Source: Moniliella sp. 'wahieum' (lineage: Eukaryota; Basidiomycota; Moniliellomycetes; Moniliellales; Moniliellaceae). Taken from it: 64,000 nucleotides of DNA. Positions 37,445 to 48,472 of the stretch are shown here, piece after piece. The notes beneath the pieces are model-generated. The model saw nothing but the letters and a program-made list of their open reading frames with translations. It ran no database searches and was not told the origin of the DNA. The translations under genes were made by a program, and so were the position numbers. Every line of letters starts with the position of its first letter. Positions within the stretch are counted from its first letter, which is position 1. The stretch spans positions 62,001-126,000 of the forward strand of contig RSEE01000067.1 of the NCBI GenBank assembly GCA_003971905.1, given 5' to 3'.

Positions 37445-37897
37445 ATGATTTCGACTCGCTTTCTCGCCTCGTTTCTTGTCTCGGGTCCGCTTTTTCCCTT
37501 GACGTTCACGCTAGTGTTCCTTGGACTTGCGTTCAGTCATGCACGGGTCTTGTCCCGATGGGCAGGGAAGGTCTCCGCCTGTGAGAATAAGCTACGCCTA
37601 TCTAAACCGACCTGTTCATCTTGCGTGATGAGTTACTTATCGGTAGCGCCACTATATAAACAGTGTGGGGGGTATAGGCGCTATATACATCTCGCTATAG
37701 TTCCGCAGCACGGACAATGCCGGGCGTTGCTGAGCGTCTCGTCGCGGTCGTCTAATGCTGAAGGAGACAACCACACAGTGTCAATAATGGATGGGTGCGC
37801 ATTGATGACATTCTGTGGCCCGTGCTCCTTTAAAAGTGAAAGAGGGGGGGACAGCAGAACAGACGAGAGTGACTTTTCTCGTGCAAGTAGCTTGTAA
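37445..37897 (+). CDS. Possible small secreted Cys-containing protein (doubtful)
   Basis: A 150-codon frame with a signal-peptide-like start (MISTRFLASFLVSG, then PLTFTLVFLGLAF) preceded by a C/T-rich stretch and an A-rich leader typical of fungal start contexts. It has nine cysteines including CSSC and FCGPC. Against it: no family is recognised, codon use is not clearly coding, TATATAAA sits inside it, and part of it (37580..37650) resembles non-coding DNA at 62264..62331. It may be chance or a transposon remnant. Confidence 0.2.
   Translation: MISTRFLASFLVSGPLFPLTFTLVFLGLAFSHARVLSRWAGKVSACENKLRLSKPTCSSCVMSYLSVAPLYKQCGGYRRYIHLAIVPQHGQCRALLSVSSRSSNAEGDNHTVSIMDGCALMTFCGPCSFKSERGGDSRTDESDFSRASSL
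37580..37650 (+). repeat. Short dispersed repeat, copy A
   Basis: Resembles 62264..62331 on the same strand, with shared blocks around GTTCATCTTGCGTG / GTTCATCCTGCGTG and TAGCGCC. Similarity is roughly two thirds by eye, so it is weak. Confidence 0.3.
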
Positions 37898-38405
37898 GAG
37901 AGGCTTATTAGGCTAGAATGGATTGTGGCATGGTTTTGGGGTCACGTGGTCATGAGGTGCCGATTTCCTCGTGGCCGTGTATATGAAGAGTGCACGGCCC
38001 ATGCTGCGATGGGTGAGGCACACTGGGGCTGTGCGGTGTGGTGCTGCAGGTCCCGGGTATGCCCTGTGTGTGATATGAGTGAGTGCGAGGTGCATGCGGT
38101 GCAACAGCAGGGCGCCAGTGTCCCTGGGCTGCACATCCGCCGCGCGTGCACACTGGTGGGGTGCAGGGCGGCGGGCGTGCTGCAGGGGGGGAGCGATGGA
38201 AGAGCGAAGCTGGGCGCCACCAGGCAGGGCGACTGCTGGACTGAAGACGCACTTTGGCAGCGCAAGTGCCGAGTGGAGAGAGCGCTCAAGCTTTCAAGCT
38301 CGCTTGGCGCTCTGAGAGCAGGGGTTGGATCGCTGCTCCCGACAAGCTCTTCCTTCCTCCTCCACCGCTCCCCTCCTGACGACCAACACCAGCAGCAGCC
38401 AAGAT

Positions 38406-41400
38406 ATGGTGCATCTGCCACACCTCGGCGCCCACCACCCCGGCGGGGAAGAAGACGCGCCTCCTGCGACACCGTCGTCTGCGCCCCAAGCATCGCCCCC
38501 TGTGGCTGAGGCCCGTGCGGGTCAGCCTGAGCCCACAGTTGCCGCCCAACCGCCCCCTCGTGCCCCCACTTTGATATGAACACCGCACCCTCCGTCAAGG
38601 CCGCTGAGCAAGCTGAGCCCGCCATCCGCCACAGCTTGATGCAGGATCCCACTGCGGGGGTTGACAAGCCTCTGGTGCGTGCTTTATCCGCTCTTCCGTC
38701 GACACACCTGCTGACCTCCTTTTCTCCCCAGCCCCAGCCAACCAAGGAAGCCGTTCAGGCAGCCAAGCATCCCATCTCGAGCGGCGCCTCCAACCCCTCC
38801 GCGACATACGATGATGCTGGCCGTCTTGTTGCTCCGCCCGGCATGGCAGTTGAGGGTGAGGGTGAGGCTCCTGCGCCCAAGGCACCCACTGCGCCAGTGC
38901 AGGACCCGCAATCCAAAGAACTCGCCACCACTGTCGCTTCTGGTGTCAAAGAAGGTCATATGGCCACCGTGTTCCGTGTGCGCGACCATGTCTCACACAG
39001 TCATGTGGGCTACTTCCTTTCCCATGGTTCCGTCATCCTTGGTGCCTCAGCCTTTGTTGGTTCTTCACCAAAATTCGGCTGGGCTTTGCGGGGATGATCA
39101 TTGTAGGCATGTTCGTAATCGCCGCGTACAACCGGGCGTTAGAGCGCGTTGCTATGCGCTACAAAGATGATCAGGAGCGTATCATCATCCGCAAGAAGGC
39201 CCTGGAGGATGTGTCCGACGGAGACGGAGAGAAGATGATGTGGCTCAACAACTTCCTCGCTCGATTCTGGCCCATCTATATGCCCGCCCTCTCAGCCCAG
39301 GTTATCCAGATTGCTGATGGCATCCTTGTTCAGAACTGCCCTTCATTTTTAGATGCTATCCGTTTGACCCAGTTCACCCTTGGCTCCAAGGCGCCTCAGA
39401 TCACCTATGTCCGCACCTTCCCGCATACTGACGAGGACGTGATCATGACCGAATGGAAGTTCAACTACACCCCCGAGGATACCAGTGACATGACGGTTAA
39501 GCAGGCCAAGGAAAAAATCGATCCGAAAGTTGAGTTGAGCGTGCGCATTGGCGCCGGATTGGCTGGCGCCACGTTCCCGATCCTTGTACAGAACATGGAA
39601 TTCTCCGGAACCCTCCGTGTCCAATTCAAGCTCATCTCCAACTTCCCCAATGTTCAGACGGTTGGCATCAGCTTTATGGAGCCCCCGAAGTTTGACTATG
39701 TGCTCAAGCCCGTTGGGGGTAGCAAGCTTGGATTCGACGTTGGCAATATTCCCGGCCTCAATGAGTTTATTCAAGGGCAAGTGCACGCCAACCTGGGGCC
39801 CATGATGTACTCCCCCAATGTATTTACGGTCAATCTGGAGGAACTGTTGGCTGGAAACCTGATCGATACCGCAACCGGTATCCTGCAAGTCTCAGTTTAT
39901 TCTGCCAAAGAGGTGCAAGGGGTCAAGTTTGGCGGTGGCACCCCCGACCCCTACGTCTCCCTCACGCTGAACGACAAATCCGATGTACTCGAAAAGACCT
40001 CCGTCAAAGAGAGCACGAGCAACCCTAACTGGCGGGAGACGAAGTTTGTGCTCATCAACTCTCTCGCTGGTCTGCTCACGCTCAACACATTGGATTACAA
40101 TGATGTGCGCGCTGACAACCCGTTGGGGACCACGACGTTTGATCTGGCCGAATTGGCCCAGAACCCGGAGCAAGATGGACTGTCGGACCCAATCATCCTC
40201 AATGGCAAGCCACGGGGGACGCTGCAGTATGGTATCTCGTATTTCCCTCTGCTCAAGCCTGAGAAGAGCCCTGACGGAACGGAGCTTCCGCTTCCTGAGA
40301 CACGAACGGGCGTATTGGCGCTGACGGTGCACTCGGCCAAGAACTTGGGAAGCAAGCAGCTTAACTCCAAGGCGCGTGTCCTGCTCAATGGAAAGCAAGC
40401 CAATGTTTCGAACGTGTTCAAAAAGTCCGACGCGCCCAACTGGGAATTCCAACTGCCGCTCCTGGTAACTCAACGTGAGAAGGCCGTGGTAGGACTGGAG
40501 ATTGTGGACGACAATGAGAAGCCTGTTGGCCATTTGGCAGTCAAACTGGACGATATGTTGGAAGCCGCGGCACATGGACAAGATTGGTTCCCGCTTCAGG
40601 TCCCAGGGCATGTTGGATCGTCGCGAGCACGTGTGTCCATTTCAGCCGCTTGGAAGCCGGTCCGCATGGCGGGTGGAATCAACTCTGGCTCGGGCTACTC
40701 TCCGTCGATCGGATCGTTGCGGGTCACGCTTGGCCAAGGCACTGGGCTGTCCGGTAAGCCGCTGCCGTTTGTTGAGCTGCGCAACAAGGGTCTGGTGTCC
40801 GATCGAAGTAAGGTTCTTGTTGGGACGGCTGCGCCTGATTTCAAGGGACAGGCACTGTATGCGCCGGTCCATTCGCTCAAAGAACGGGTGATGGTGGAAC
40901 TGATGGATTATCAGCCGAACGGTAAGCATCGATTCCTGGGCAAGTACGAGCTGGAGGTGAGCAAGTTTGCGGGCGAGGAGCACGAGGACGCGCACAAATC
41001 GCAAACCGACCCTTGGCCGTACCGCTCGACAGGAAAGAAGGCGATCAAAGCACTGAGCCTTGGTGGCAAGACAGTGGGTACACTCCAACTTGAAGTGGAG
41101 TTCCTGCCCGCGGTGCACTTGCGCGACGCAGTGTTTGACAATGGCGAGCCTGAGGCAGTGGAGAAGGCCAAAGCATTGGAACAGGGAGTGTCCAAGGAGA
41201 GCTTGCCTGCTGTCCCGACCGAAGCCAAAGAGTCGACCGATGACAAGACGCAGGTGCCCGCTGAAGAGAAACCGGGTGGAGTCATCCTCTCGCCCGAGCA
41301 GCTGGTCAAACAGCCCCGTGGGGTGCTGGCGATCAATCTGCTCGAGGGCAAATTGAGTGTGAAGCAGGCTCGGATAGAGGTGCTGGTCGACAATGGCTAC

Positions 41401-42717
41401 TGGCCCACCTACTTAAGCGGTCCTTCCCGCCAAGCGGTCAACACGTTCGACGAGGTGTGGAGGCGGTAATTAAGGATTTGGACACGAGCGAGATTATACT
41501 TCGTGTACGCACACGGGCGACGGCAACGACACCAACCTCACGGACGTTGTAGCATTCGGCACTTTCCCAGCGCGCACTTTCCTTGAGGCCACGCTGACCG
41601 GCAAGAACACGTTTACATTGGCCGCCAACCCATCCTTCAACCCTCAGACCATCCCCGGCTTTGGTGATTTGCCGGATTCGGCGCAGGAGGCTGCCAGGAA
41701 CGTCGCGGCCAATGCTACGAAGAACGTCCCGGGGCTCAATATGGTTTCCTCAGGCGTCAGCGGTTTGGGCAAGTTGGGATCGGGTGCGATTGGCGCAGTA
41801 GGTAAAGGAGTGTCGGGGGTCACGGCGGGGGTGACAGGCGCTGGGCAATGTGACGGGCCTGCAGATCCCACTCGGTCAGGCCGGAGGACCGTGCACAATC
41901 GAGGCGCAGAGCCGGTGGATGCCAATTCCCTTTGTTCCAGCAGCGGGGGAGAGTGTGCTGAACCAGGGGGAGCTAACAATCGAGGTGTTGCATGCGGTGA
42001 ACCTACGTGGGGCCGATCGCGGAGGCAAGTCCTCCGACCCCTTTGCCGCACTTGTGATTGGCGGTGAGCGGGTGGCGCAGACCAAGACAGTGAAGAAGAC
42101 ATTGAACCCGACTTGGAACGAAACCTTACCCACAGTCCCCGTCCTTGATCGGTCCTCGCCTGGTTTGCGTATTGAGGTGCGCGACTGGGACCAGCTTGGC
42201 GCTGGCGACGCGCTGGGCGGTTTTGACCTGCCCGATTTGACGGCGCTGGAGTCGGACCAACCGCGTGAGGTCACTTTCCCTGTGGTCGGGGAGCATGCCG
42301 GAGTTGACAACCCGACCTGCACGCTACGCCTCACGTTCCACCCGCAATGGGTCCTCAATGGCCGTGCAGGGATCACGGCGACCGCGTCAGGGATTGCCGC
42401 TGGGCTGGGGAACATGGGCGCAGGGGCTGAAGCGGTAGGTGGCGCAATGAGTGGCGCGGTGGGTGGTGTGGTGGATGGAGTGGGCGCAGTGGGGGCGCAG
42501 TGGGCGGCGCAGTGGGCGGCGCAGTGGGCGGCGCAGTGGGCGGTCTAGGCAAGAACATCATATCCGCACCGAAGAATTTGCTTGGTCACCACAGGCAGGA
42601 GTCAGGAGCGAACGCGTCTTCCATGGCTAAGAGGCCGAAGGGGATGATTCGCAGTCCATCTTTGGCAAGAAGAGCCGCAAGCTTGGTTCGCTTTTCCATA
42701 AGAAGAACGAAAAGTGA
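38406..42717 (+). CDS. Tricalbin-like ER-plasma membrane tether (SMP and C2 domains)
   Basis: Tricalbins hold cortical ER to the plasma membrane and move lipids. A Pro-rich N-terminus starts MVHLPHLGAHHPGGEEDAPP. A hairpin membrane segment (LGFAGMIIVGMFVIAAYNRA) leads to the SMP domain (MMWLNNFLARFWPIYMPALS, FTLGSKAPQITYVRTF, ISFMEPPKFDYVLKP). C2 domains follow: ILQVSVYSAKEVQGVKFGGG, LALTVHSAKNLGSKQLNSKA, SLRVTLGQGTGLSGKPLPFV, a divergent LAINLLEGKLSVKQARIEVL, and a last one with LTIEVLHAVNLRGADRGGKS and VKKTLNPTWNET. A GAVG repeat and a basic tail (IFGKKSRKLGSLFHKKNEK) end it at 42717. A 57 bp intron lies at 38675..38731. Frameshifts lie near 38573, 39052, 41450, 41850, 42492 and 42630. Confidence 0.85.
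42495..42542 (+). repeat. 12-bp minisatellite in the tricalbin tail
   Basis: Four perfect copies of GCGCAGTGGGCG, encoding GAVG repeats in the preferred frame. A frameshift at the left edge (GGGGG run) may itself reflect slippage. Confidence 0.75.
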
Positions 42718-44553
42718 GAGTTCGCGGCTAGAGGCCAAGAGCTCGCAGTTACTGAGTGGCGCTCTACATTCCCCCCTTTTTGGACCTTTCTTCTCTCATC
42801 GCTCGTGGGGATGGACGATGGAAGCGATTGCTTTCTTTTTTTTTTTTTAGAATGGGCAGGCAGCCACACGTTGCGGTGGTTTTCTCTGTGGCTGTAATCC
42901 ATTTCTTTTCCTTTTGACCAATGGAGGCTGGTTGGTTGGATATAATGTGGGTAAAAGAACACAGAAGCAAAACAGATGTCAGCGTATATAATAATAGAGC
43001 GAATGCTTGTCGAAGGCAAAAAACGTCCAGGCTCTATCTTTGTGTATATATCTGTCAAGAGGCTGTGTGTACTGAACTGATAAGTAGCCCATGAACTTTG
43101 GTTGGAGGACGTTCAACGGTTGAAAACGTTTTGAACGCTCAACATGTGTGAGTGGTACTAAGATCAACGTTGACGTAGAACTTGTGGTGCCCCAGAGCTT
43201 TGGCGAGGCAAGAGAGCTGGGCGCAGACAGCGGAGGGCATTATTGGCAGTGCTATAGCCCCATCTTTCTCTCACACATTCTATTTTCTACATCCACACGT
43301 GAATATATATATTTGTGTTTCGGATCTTCTCGATAACATGTGACAGAGTTCACATCCATGCATCGCCAAACCCTTTTCAGTAATAGTCTTTAGCCTTCAA
43401 GCTTCAGAAACGATCACACGCTCCCCGCTATAAAGTTAGGACCATTAGCTGGGGTTGGACGAGTGGTGCATAAGCGAGTGGTGCTTTCAAGGTCGCGGCA
43501 GGTGGCGCCGGTGGGACGAGTATACTAACGACAGTGGATACTAAATGTTTCGGGGTCACTGGCAGGTATAATCATAATACGTCACAATCAGCAGCGAGCG
43601 TCACAATCAGTGAGGCGAAGTAGGATAACAACAGTCGAGATTATAGCTTATCGTTTTGGCAGAAACACCCACACACATCATCTGCGTCATCTACCTTAGG
43701 GGGCGGTCCAGTTCCTGCGTTGGAATACTAAGCGGGCCCTGAAAGGAAAGGCAAACGCAAGGAGAAGAAGCTTGCGTGGTGAACATCACTTTTAGATATA
43801 ACATTTTGCGGTGTTACATATATACACCCCGGGCCGGCCACAGGAGGGCACAAGCTCTCGATTATGGGCGGGGACATATATGTTGTTTGCATGTGAGGGT
43901 GGGAGGGTAGAAACCGGCCCGAGTGGATACTAGTTGGGATGAAACGCACGTGAGGCCTCAGCCTGAGGCCTATGAATATGAGCATCCTGAGCATGCTGAG
44001 GGCTGTGGGGACTAAATGGGGAGAGAACTGAGAACAATTGTGGGCACTGTCATCGAAGAGTATACTACTGAGACTGAGTCCAGACCCTCGACAGTCCCAG
44101 TTGCGTCCCTGGTCTATCTCTCTACTCGCACCGCCAGAATGCAAGGAGATGCACAGATGTGGCCAAAATTAAGGACGTATCCATAGCCGAGCTGCACGCA
44201 CCCCACACACCAACCTTCTTCCGAGCCGCTTGCGCCCCCACCCGCTTTATTAGGCCTTGTGGGGCTCCTCGGCACCGTCGGGCAATAGCACCATAGAGTT
44301 GCGGCTCCAGCCCCTCCCGCCGCCCGTTGTCTCCCACCAACGCGGCCATCTGCCCCCTTGCGTTGGACGAGGAGTCACAAAAGCGGCAATCGCCGTTTAC
44401 GGTTTGGCGCGCTCCGGCCACCGAAACCCACACAACTATACTTCCCTATTTAATCTCATCACCCACGCAACCATCGCCCAGTTCTATCCACACCTACCCC
44501 CCACCACTCCGTCTCCTGCTCAGTCTTTCCCTGCCCGCCCCCATCCCCTGACC
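42718..44553. other. Intergenic tricalbin to KH gene
   Basis: About 1.8 kb with no gene. Contains a T run at 42834..42848, TATATATA stretches near 43035 and 43305, a direct repeat of CGTCACAATCAG (43580..43612) and an AGGCCTCAG palindrome at 43953..43972. Confidence 0.5.
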
Positions 44554-45882
44554 ATGGACAAGTTGAATGCCATCGTCGAGCGCGACGATGTCGATCCCAG
44601 CACGCCCATCAGTCTGCGTGCCCTCGTTGCCCCTAAAGAGGCCGGCATCATCATTGGCGAGGGGAACCCATGTCGCCACCTGCGCGAGAGCACGGGTGTC
44701 AAAGCCGGGGTTAGCAAGGTGGTACCCAGGGTGCACCGGGTTCTTACCCTTTCTGGCACGCTCGAGGGCGTGGCTCATGCGTTTCTTATCATTGCCCAGT
44801 CCTTCATTGACAGTGGGGAAGAGGTTCCTACCCACCGGCGTCACCAGCCTCTCTAGGCGCCGATCAAGAAAAGGAAGAGGACGAGACTGCCTCCGCTACT
44901 ACCCTCCCCTCCGACAAAGAGAGTACCACCACCATCCGCCTCCTCCTTTCGCATACGCTTATGGGAGCGGTGATTGGAAAACGGGGTACCACAATCAAAG
45001 CCATCCAAGAAGCAAGTGGGGTGCGCATGGTGGCAAGCAAGGAGATGATGCCCAACTCGACCGAGCGTGTGGTGGACATCACTGGAACCCCATCGGGGAT
45101 TCACCGTGCTGTGAGCGAAGTGGGGAAGTGCGTGGCGCTTGACCCCGAGCGTCAGGGCACTGTGCTTTACGAACCCGACCCAGCTGATGGGCCAGCACCA
45201 CTTACCATTGGCCTTCCCTTCTCTGCTTCTTCTCCCACTTTCCGGGTGCGGGGAATGCAGAGAGACTACCCTTTCCATCCCATGCCAATGCTCAATATCG
45301 ACCCCTATGCGGGCCAGCGTTACACTGCTCACATTGGTTCCCTCCAGCATCAGCGTGTCTTTTCCCCCACCGGCATCCCGCCGGCAGCGCCACCTCCCCT
45401 GCAGCGATTGCTACGGCCGCGTCCCAAGGGGCAGCGGTTGCCCCGGGCGGCGGCTTTGTGGCTGGTGGTATCACCGGCGTTGGCCCGGCCACGGCACCCG
45501 CCGTCGTGGATGCCGCCAACATGCGGACCCAAAACATCTCCATTCCGGCCGACATGGTGGGCTGCATCATTGGCAAAGCTGGGTCCAAGATCACTGAAAT
45601 TCGACGCCTAAGCGGGTCGCGCATTTCCATTGCCAAGGTCTCCCACGATGCCAGCGGAGAACGGCTCTTCACCATCCAGGGCACACCTGCGTCCAACGAA
45701 AAAGCATTGTACCTGCTATATAACCAGGTATGTGTTGTCCCCTTCCTACCCCCGCCTCTCTCATGGCGAGTTTGAAAGCATCGCTGACCCGCACACCAGT
45801 TGGAGACAGAGAAGGAACGGCGACAAGCTGCAGGCGCCACCCCCACAATAGAGGATCAGGGTGAGGCAACTTCCTCTGGTTG
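44554..45882 (+). CDS. Three-KH-domain RNA-binding protein (PCBP/hnRNP K-like)
   Basis: Poly(C)-binding-type regulator of mRNA (relatives: yeast Hek2/Pbp2, fission yeast Rnc1). KH1: SLRALVAPKEAGIIIGEGNP with GEGN in the GXXG loop. KH2: RLLLSHTLMGAVIGKRGTTI with GKRG. KH3: NISIPADMVGCIIGKAGSKI with GKAG, then EIRRLSGSRISI. Linkers are Ala/Pro/Gly-rich. A 72 bp intron at 45728..45799 joins LLYNQ to LETEKERRQAAG; the stop is at 45880. Frameshifts lie near 44850, 45390 and 45480. The start MDKLNAIVERDD follows a promoter with CT-rich DNA. Confidence 0.85.
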
Positions 45883-46341
45883 AACTAGAGGATTCAGATT
45901 AGTGTACATTATAGTACGTTACGATTTGAGACAACCTCCACATACCCTTTCCCCTCAACGCGCCAAGACCCAAACCATCCCCTCTCCGTATATAAACTAC
46001 CCCCCTGCCTCATCTGTCTCCCTCCTGCCTGGTCTGCGCGGCCTACTTTTCATCTTATCTGTCACACCGTTCGTCAAACGCCTAGCTCCGATTCTCCTCT
46101 GGACCCCCTGTGCTCTCTCACATGTATCTACTCTCACGTTATCTACTCATTTGGTAAAGCGGTGGCCTCTCCTTCCGAGAACCTAAACACCATACACAGC
46201 GTAGGATGGCATCAATCCTCTTGTGCATGTTTGTGTATACCGGGACAGAGTGTTCACTGAGCAAAGATAATGTGGTGGAGAAGTAGACAGAAAGAATGGG
46301 GGGGGTGCTGAGCGAAGGGGAAAAGACCAGCAACCGCACGA
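45883..46341. other. Intergenic, convergent gene ends
   Basis: Between the KH gene stop and the KRE6-like stop. Mostly pyrimidine-rich; a G run at 46299..46305. No gene seen. Confidence 0.5.
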
Positions 46342-48472
46342 CTAACATGGCCCCATCAAGCGATTCTTGGGCCATTTGTACTTCTTCGGGAAAACAGTGT
46401 AATTCGGGTTAGTGTAGACGTCGAGGTGATCATTGATGTACTTGGATGTGGGATGGTCGGGTGGGTCGCAGGAGACACGCGTTTGACCCGGCAATTGGTA
46501 GACCCGTACCGAATCGACTCGCATAACGGCAGGAAAGGTGAGTTCGTCCAGAAAATGGCACTGAATCCGGAACTGATTGCTGCACGGTGAGGAGAGAGCG
46601 GTTAGTTGCGTAACGTCCGGGATGACTGTGATGGGTTTGTGTGGATAGAGCGGGACATACCAAGATTCAAGATAATGCTCATCGGTTCCCGGGGAATCAG
46701 CCGCTGGGAAACCATACTGGTGGGGTTGGGGCCCACGGTGGAGGCTGGCGCAGTCCAAGTGGGCTTGCCGTCGACCCACCAGGTTACAAACCAGCCGATC
46801 CGTCTCCGTCAAAATCGGGCGCATATTCAAACCCGAACGTGGTGTACTCAGCATTGGGCGCGTTTACATAGGCCTTGTCCGGGATGTGGGTGACGCCGGA
46901 GACAGCTTCCTGTGAGAGATAAGGGAGGATAGGGATTAGCAGCTAAAAAGGTATAAAGAGAAACCAGGGGAGGGGAAAGAAACCACACGTACTTGGAACA
47001 CACTCCCCGTATACGAGTTGACAACTGTACCTGGGTAAAGCGTGGCTGTTGAATTGTTCCACCAGTAGTCCGCGTCAAAGGGAGCCGTCTGCAACCGAAT
47101 TCAACAGTAAAACGTCAGCACACTTCTTCTTCTTATTCCTTTCTCTCCAAAGCCTTCCTTTTACCCCTCAAAGCTAGCGGAACGCACCTGCAAACTTTGG
47201 GAAGCATGACCACCAGCGGCGTTGTTTTGTGCTTCGAGAATGTCAATCTCGGGTGCAGCCCGTCCAATGCCCACATTGGGCCCCGGGTGATCCTCGCCAG
47301 GGCAGGTACAGGAACTGGCTCGCTGACCAGGGAGAAAGGAGAGCTTGTGGTCGTATTGGTAAGACCATTGAGCATTTGCATTCAGTGCAGCAGCCGGTTC
47401 GGTCTGGCTTGGATTGGTCTGGTTACGGAGGGTCCCCCAATCACAAGCTTGGTACGAGTAGCTGAGAGGTGTCGATCCATTCATGTCAATTTTTATGTTT
47501 TCAAAAGAAAAGAGCAAAGGAGGAGGTGAGAGCGCTCGAAATACATACGGCCACATGCCCTCAGTTGAGCCGAGGTAGCCTGGGCGTGCAAGATTGCCCA
47601 TCGTCCATAATCCAGGCCAGTAGCCACGTTGCTTGGCCGTTCCGGGGAGAAGAGCAGCCATCTCAATGTATCCGCCCTGGAAACAAAACTTGTTCCAGCT
47701 TTGAAGCATGCCCGATTGAAAGTTGAGATTGTGGGTGTTCTTTCGGTCATGGTGATCTGCAGCGCTCCATTCGTGGTGTTAATGGCCTCGGGTGAGTACC
47801 ACTCAAAATCGACGGTGGCTCCATAGTAAATATCCACTGCTTCCCAGAAGGGATCGTCGCCCGGCCAGAAAGTGCGACCCTCTTTTTCAAATTCGTCGGA
47901 AAAGACCAGCTCGTAATCCAAATTGTGGGCACTTGAATGCCATTTGCGAGCCGAGGCCGGAGTGTCGGGATCGATCAATTGGGGTAATGACGGAAGCACA
48001 GGAACCTGTCCAGTCGAGTTCAGGTTGGTCGGGATCGAATTGTGGGGGAAAATGTTGGAGCAAAGGATAGCCCGCAAAGAGCATCAAGATTGCCATAAGA
48101 ACCAGGATCATGGTAAAGAGATTGAGTAGCCCACGCAGGTCAATCCCGCCCCATCGCCCATCCTTCCCTCCCTGCTCCACAGAGTGCAAATAATCGTCGT
48201 CGGGGTCGGCGCCCTCTGCGCTGGTCCAAATCATCAGGGTCTGTTCCGGGGCATTCGAACCCGTCGCCACGGGCACACTGCTGGGAAGAAGATGGACCTG
48301 GGAGGATAGGACAGGAGACGAGGGCGTAGGACTGCGGACATGGGAGAGTACTCCCTCGGGGATAGAAGGGCCATGACCCTATTTGAACAGTATACGCAAA
48401 GGATGGTGGGGAGACAAGAGAGGTCCACGCGGCCAGAGACCTGAAAAGGGGATCGTCTGGGTTGGATCCCAA
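46342..48472 (-). CDS. KRE6/SKN1-type beta-1,6-glucan synthesis protein (GH16-like, type II membrane)
   Basis: Fungal cell-wall beta-glucan assembly protein of the secretory pathway. A cytosolic N-terminus precedes one membrane helix ([20 protein letters not shown]). The lumenal domain has [84 protein letters not shown] and [19 protein letters not shown]. The glucanase-like EIDILE sits near 47233..47250. The family end reads [20 protein letters not shown] and WPKNRL. Introns at 47462..47548, 47089..47187, 46910..46992 and 46580..46660 restore [35 protein letters not shown] and LNLAISSGFS. Frameshifts lie near 48260, 47900, 47700, 46820 and 46550. The start is unresolved: 48472, or 48600 if a 42 bp intron at 48520..48561 is real. 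Confidence 0.85.

Larger units (their letters stand above)
33050..38405. other. Gene-poor, palindrome-rich region
   Basis: Over 5 kb with no convincing conserved gene. It carries ATGCAT words (33611..33662, 34957..34975, 35427..35438), an AGGCCT/CTTAGGC array (33961..34024), AAGCTT iterations (34171..34217), an ACGCGT tandem (35022..35040), CTCAGGCCT iterations (35321..35388), a G run at 36278..36290 and one possible small ORF at 37445. Base composition is lower in GC than the genic parts. Confidence 0.55.
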
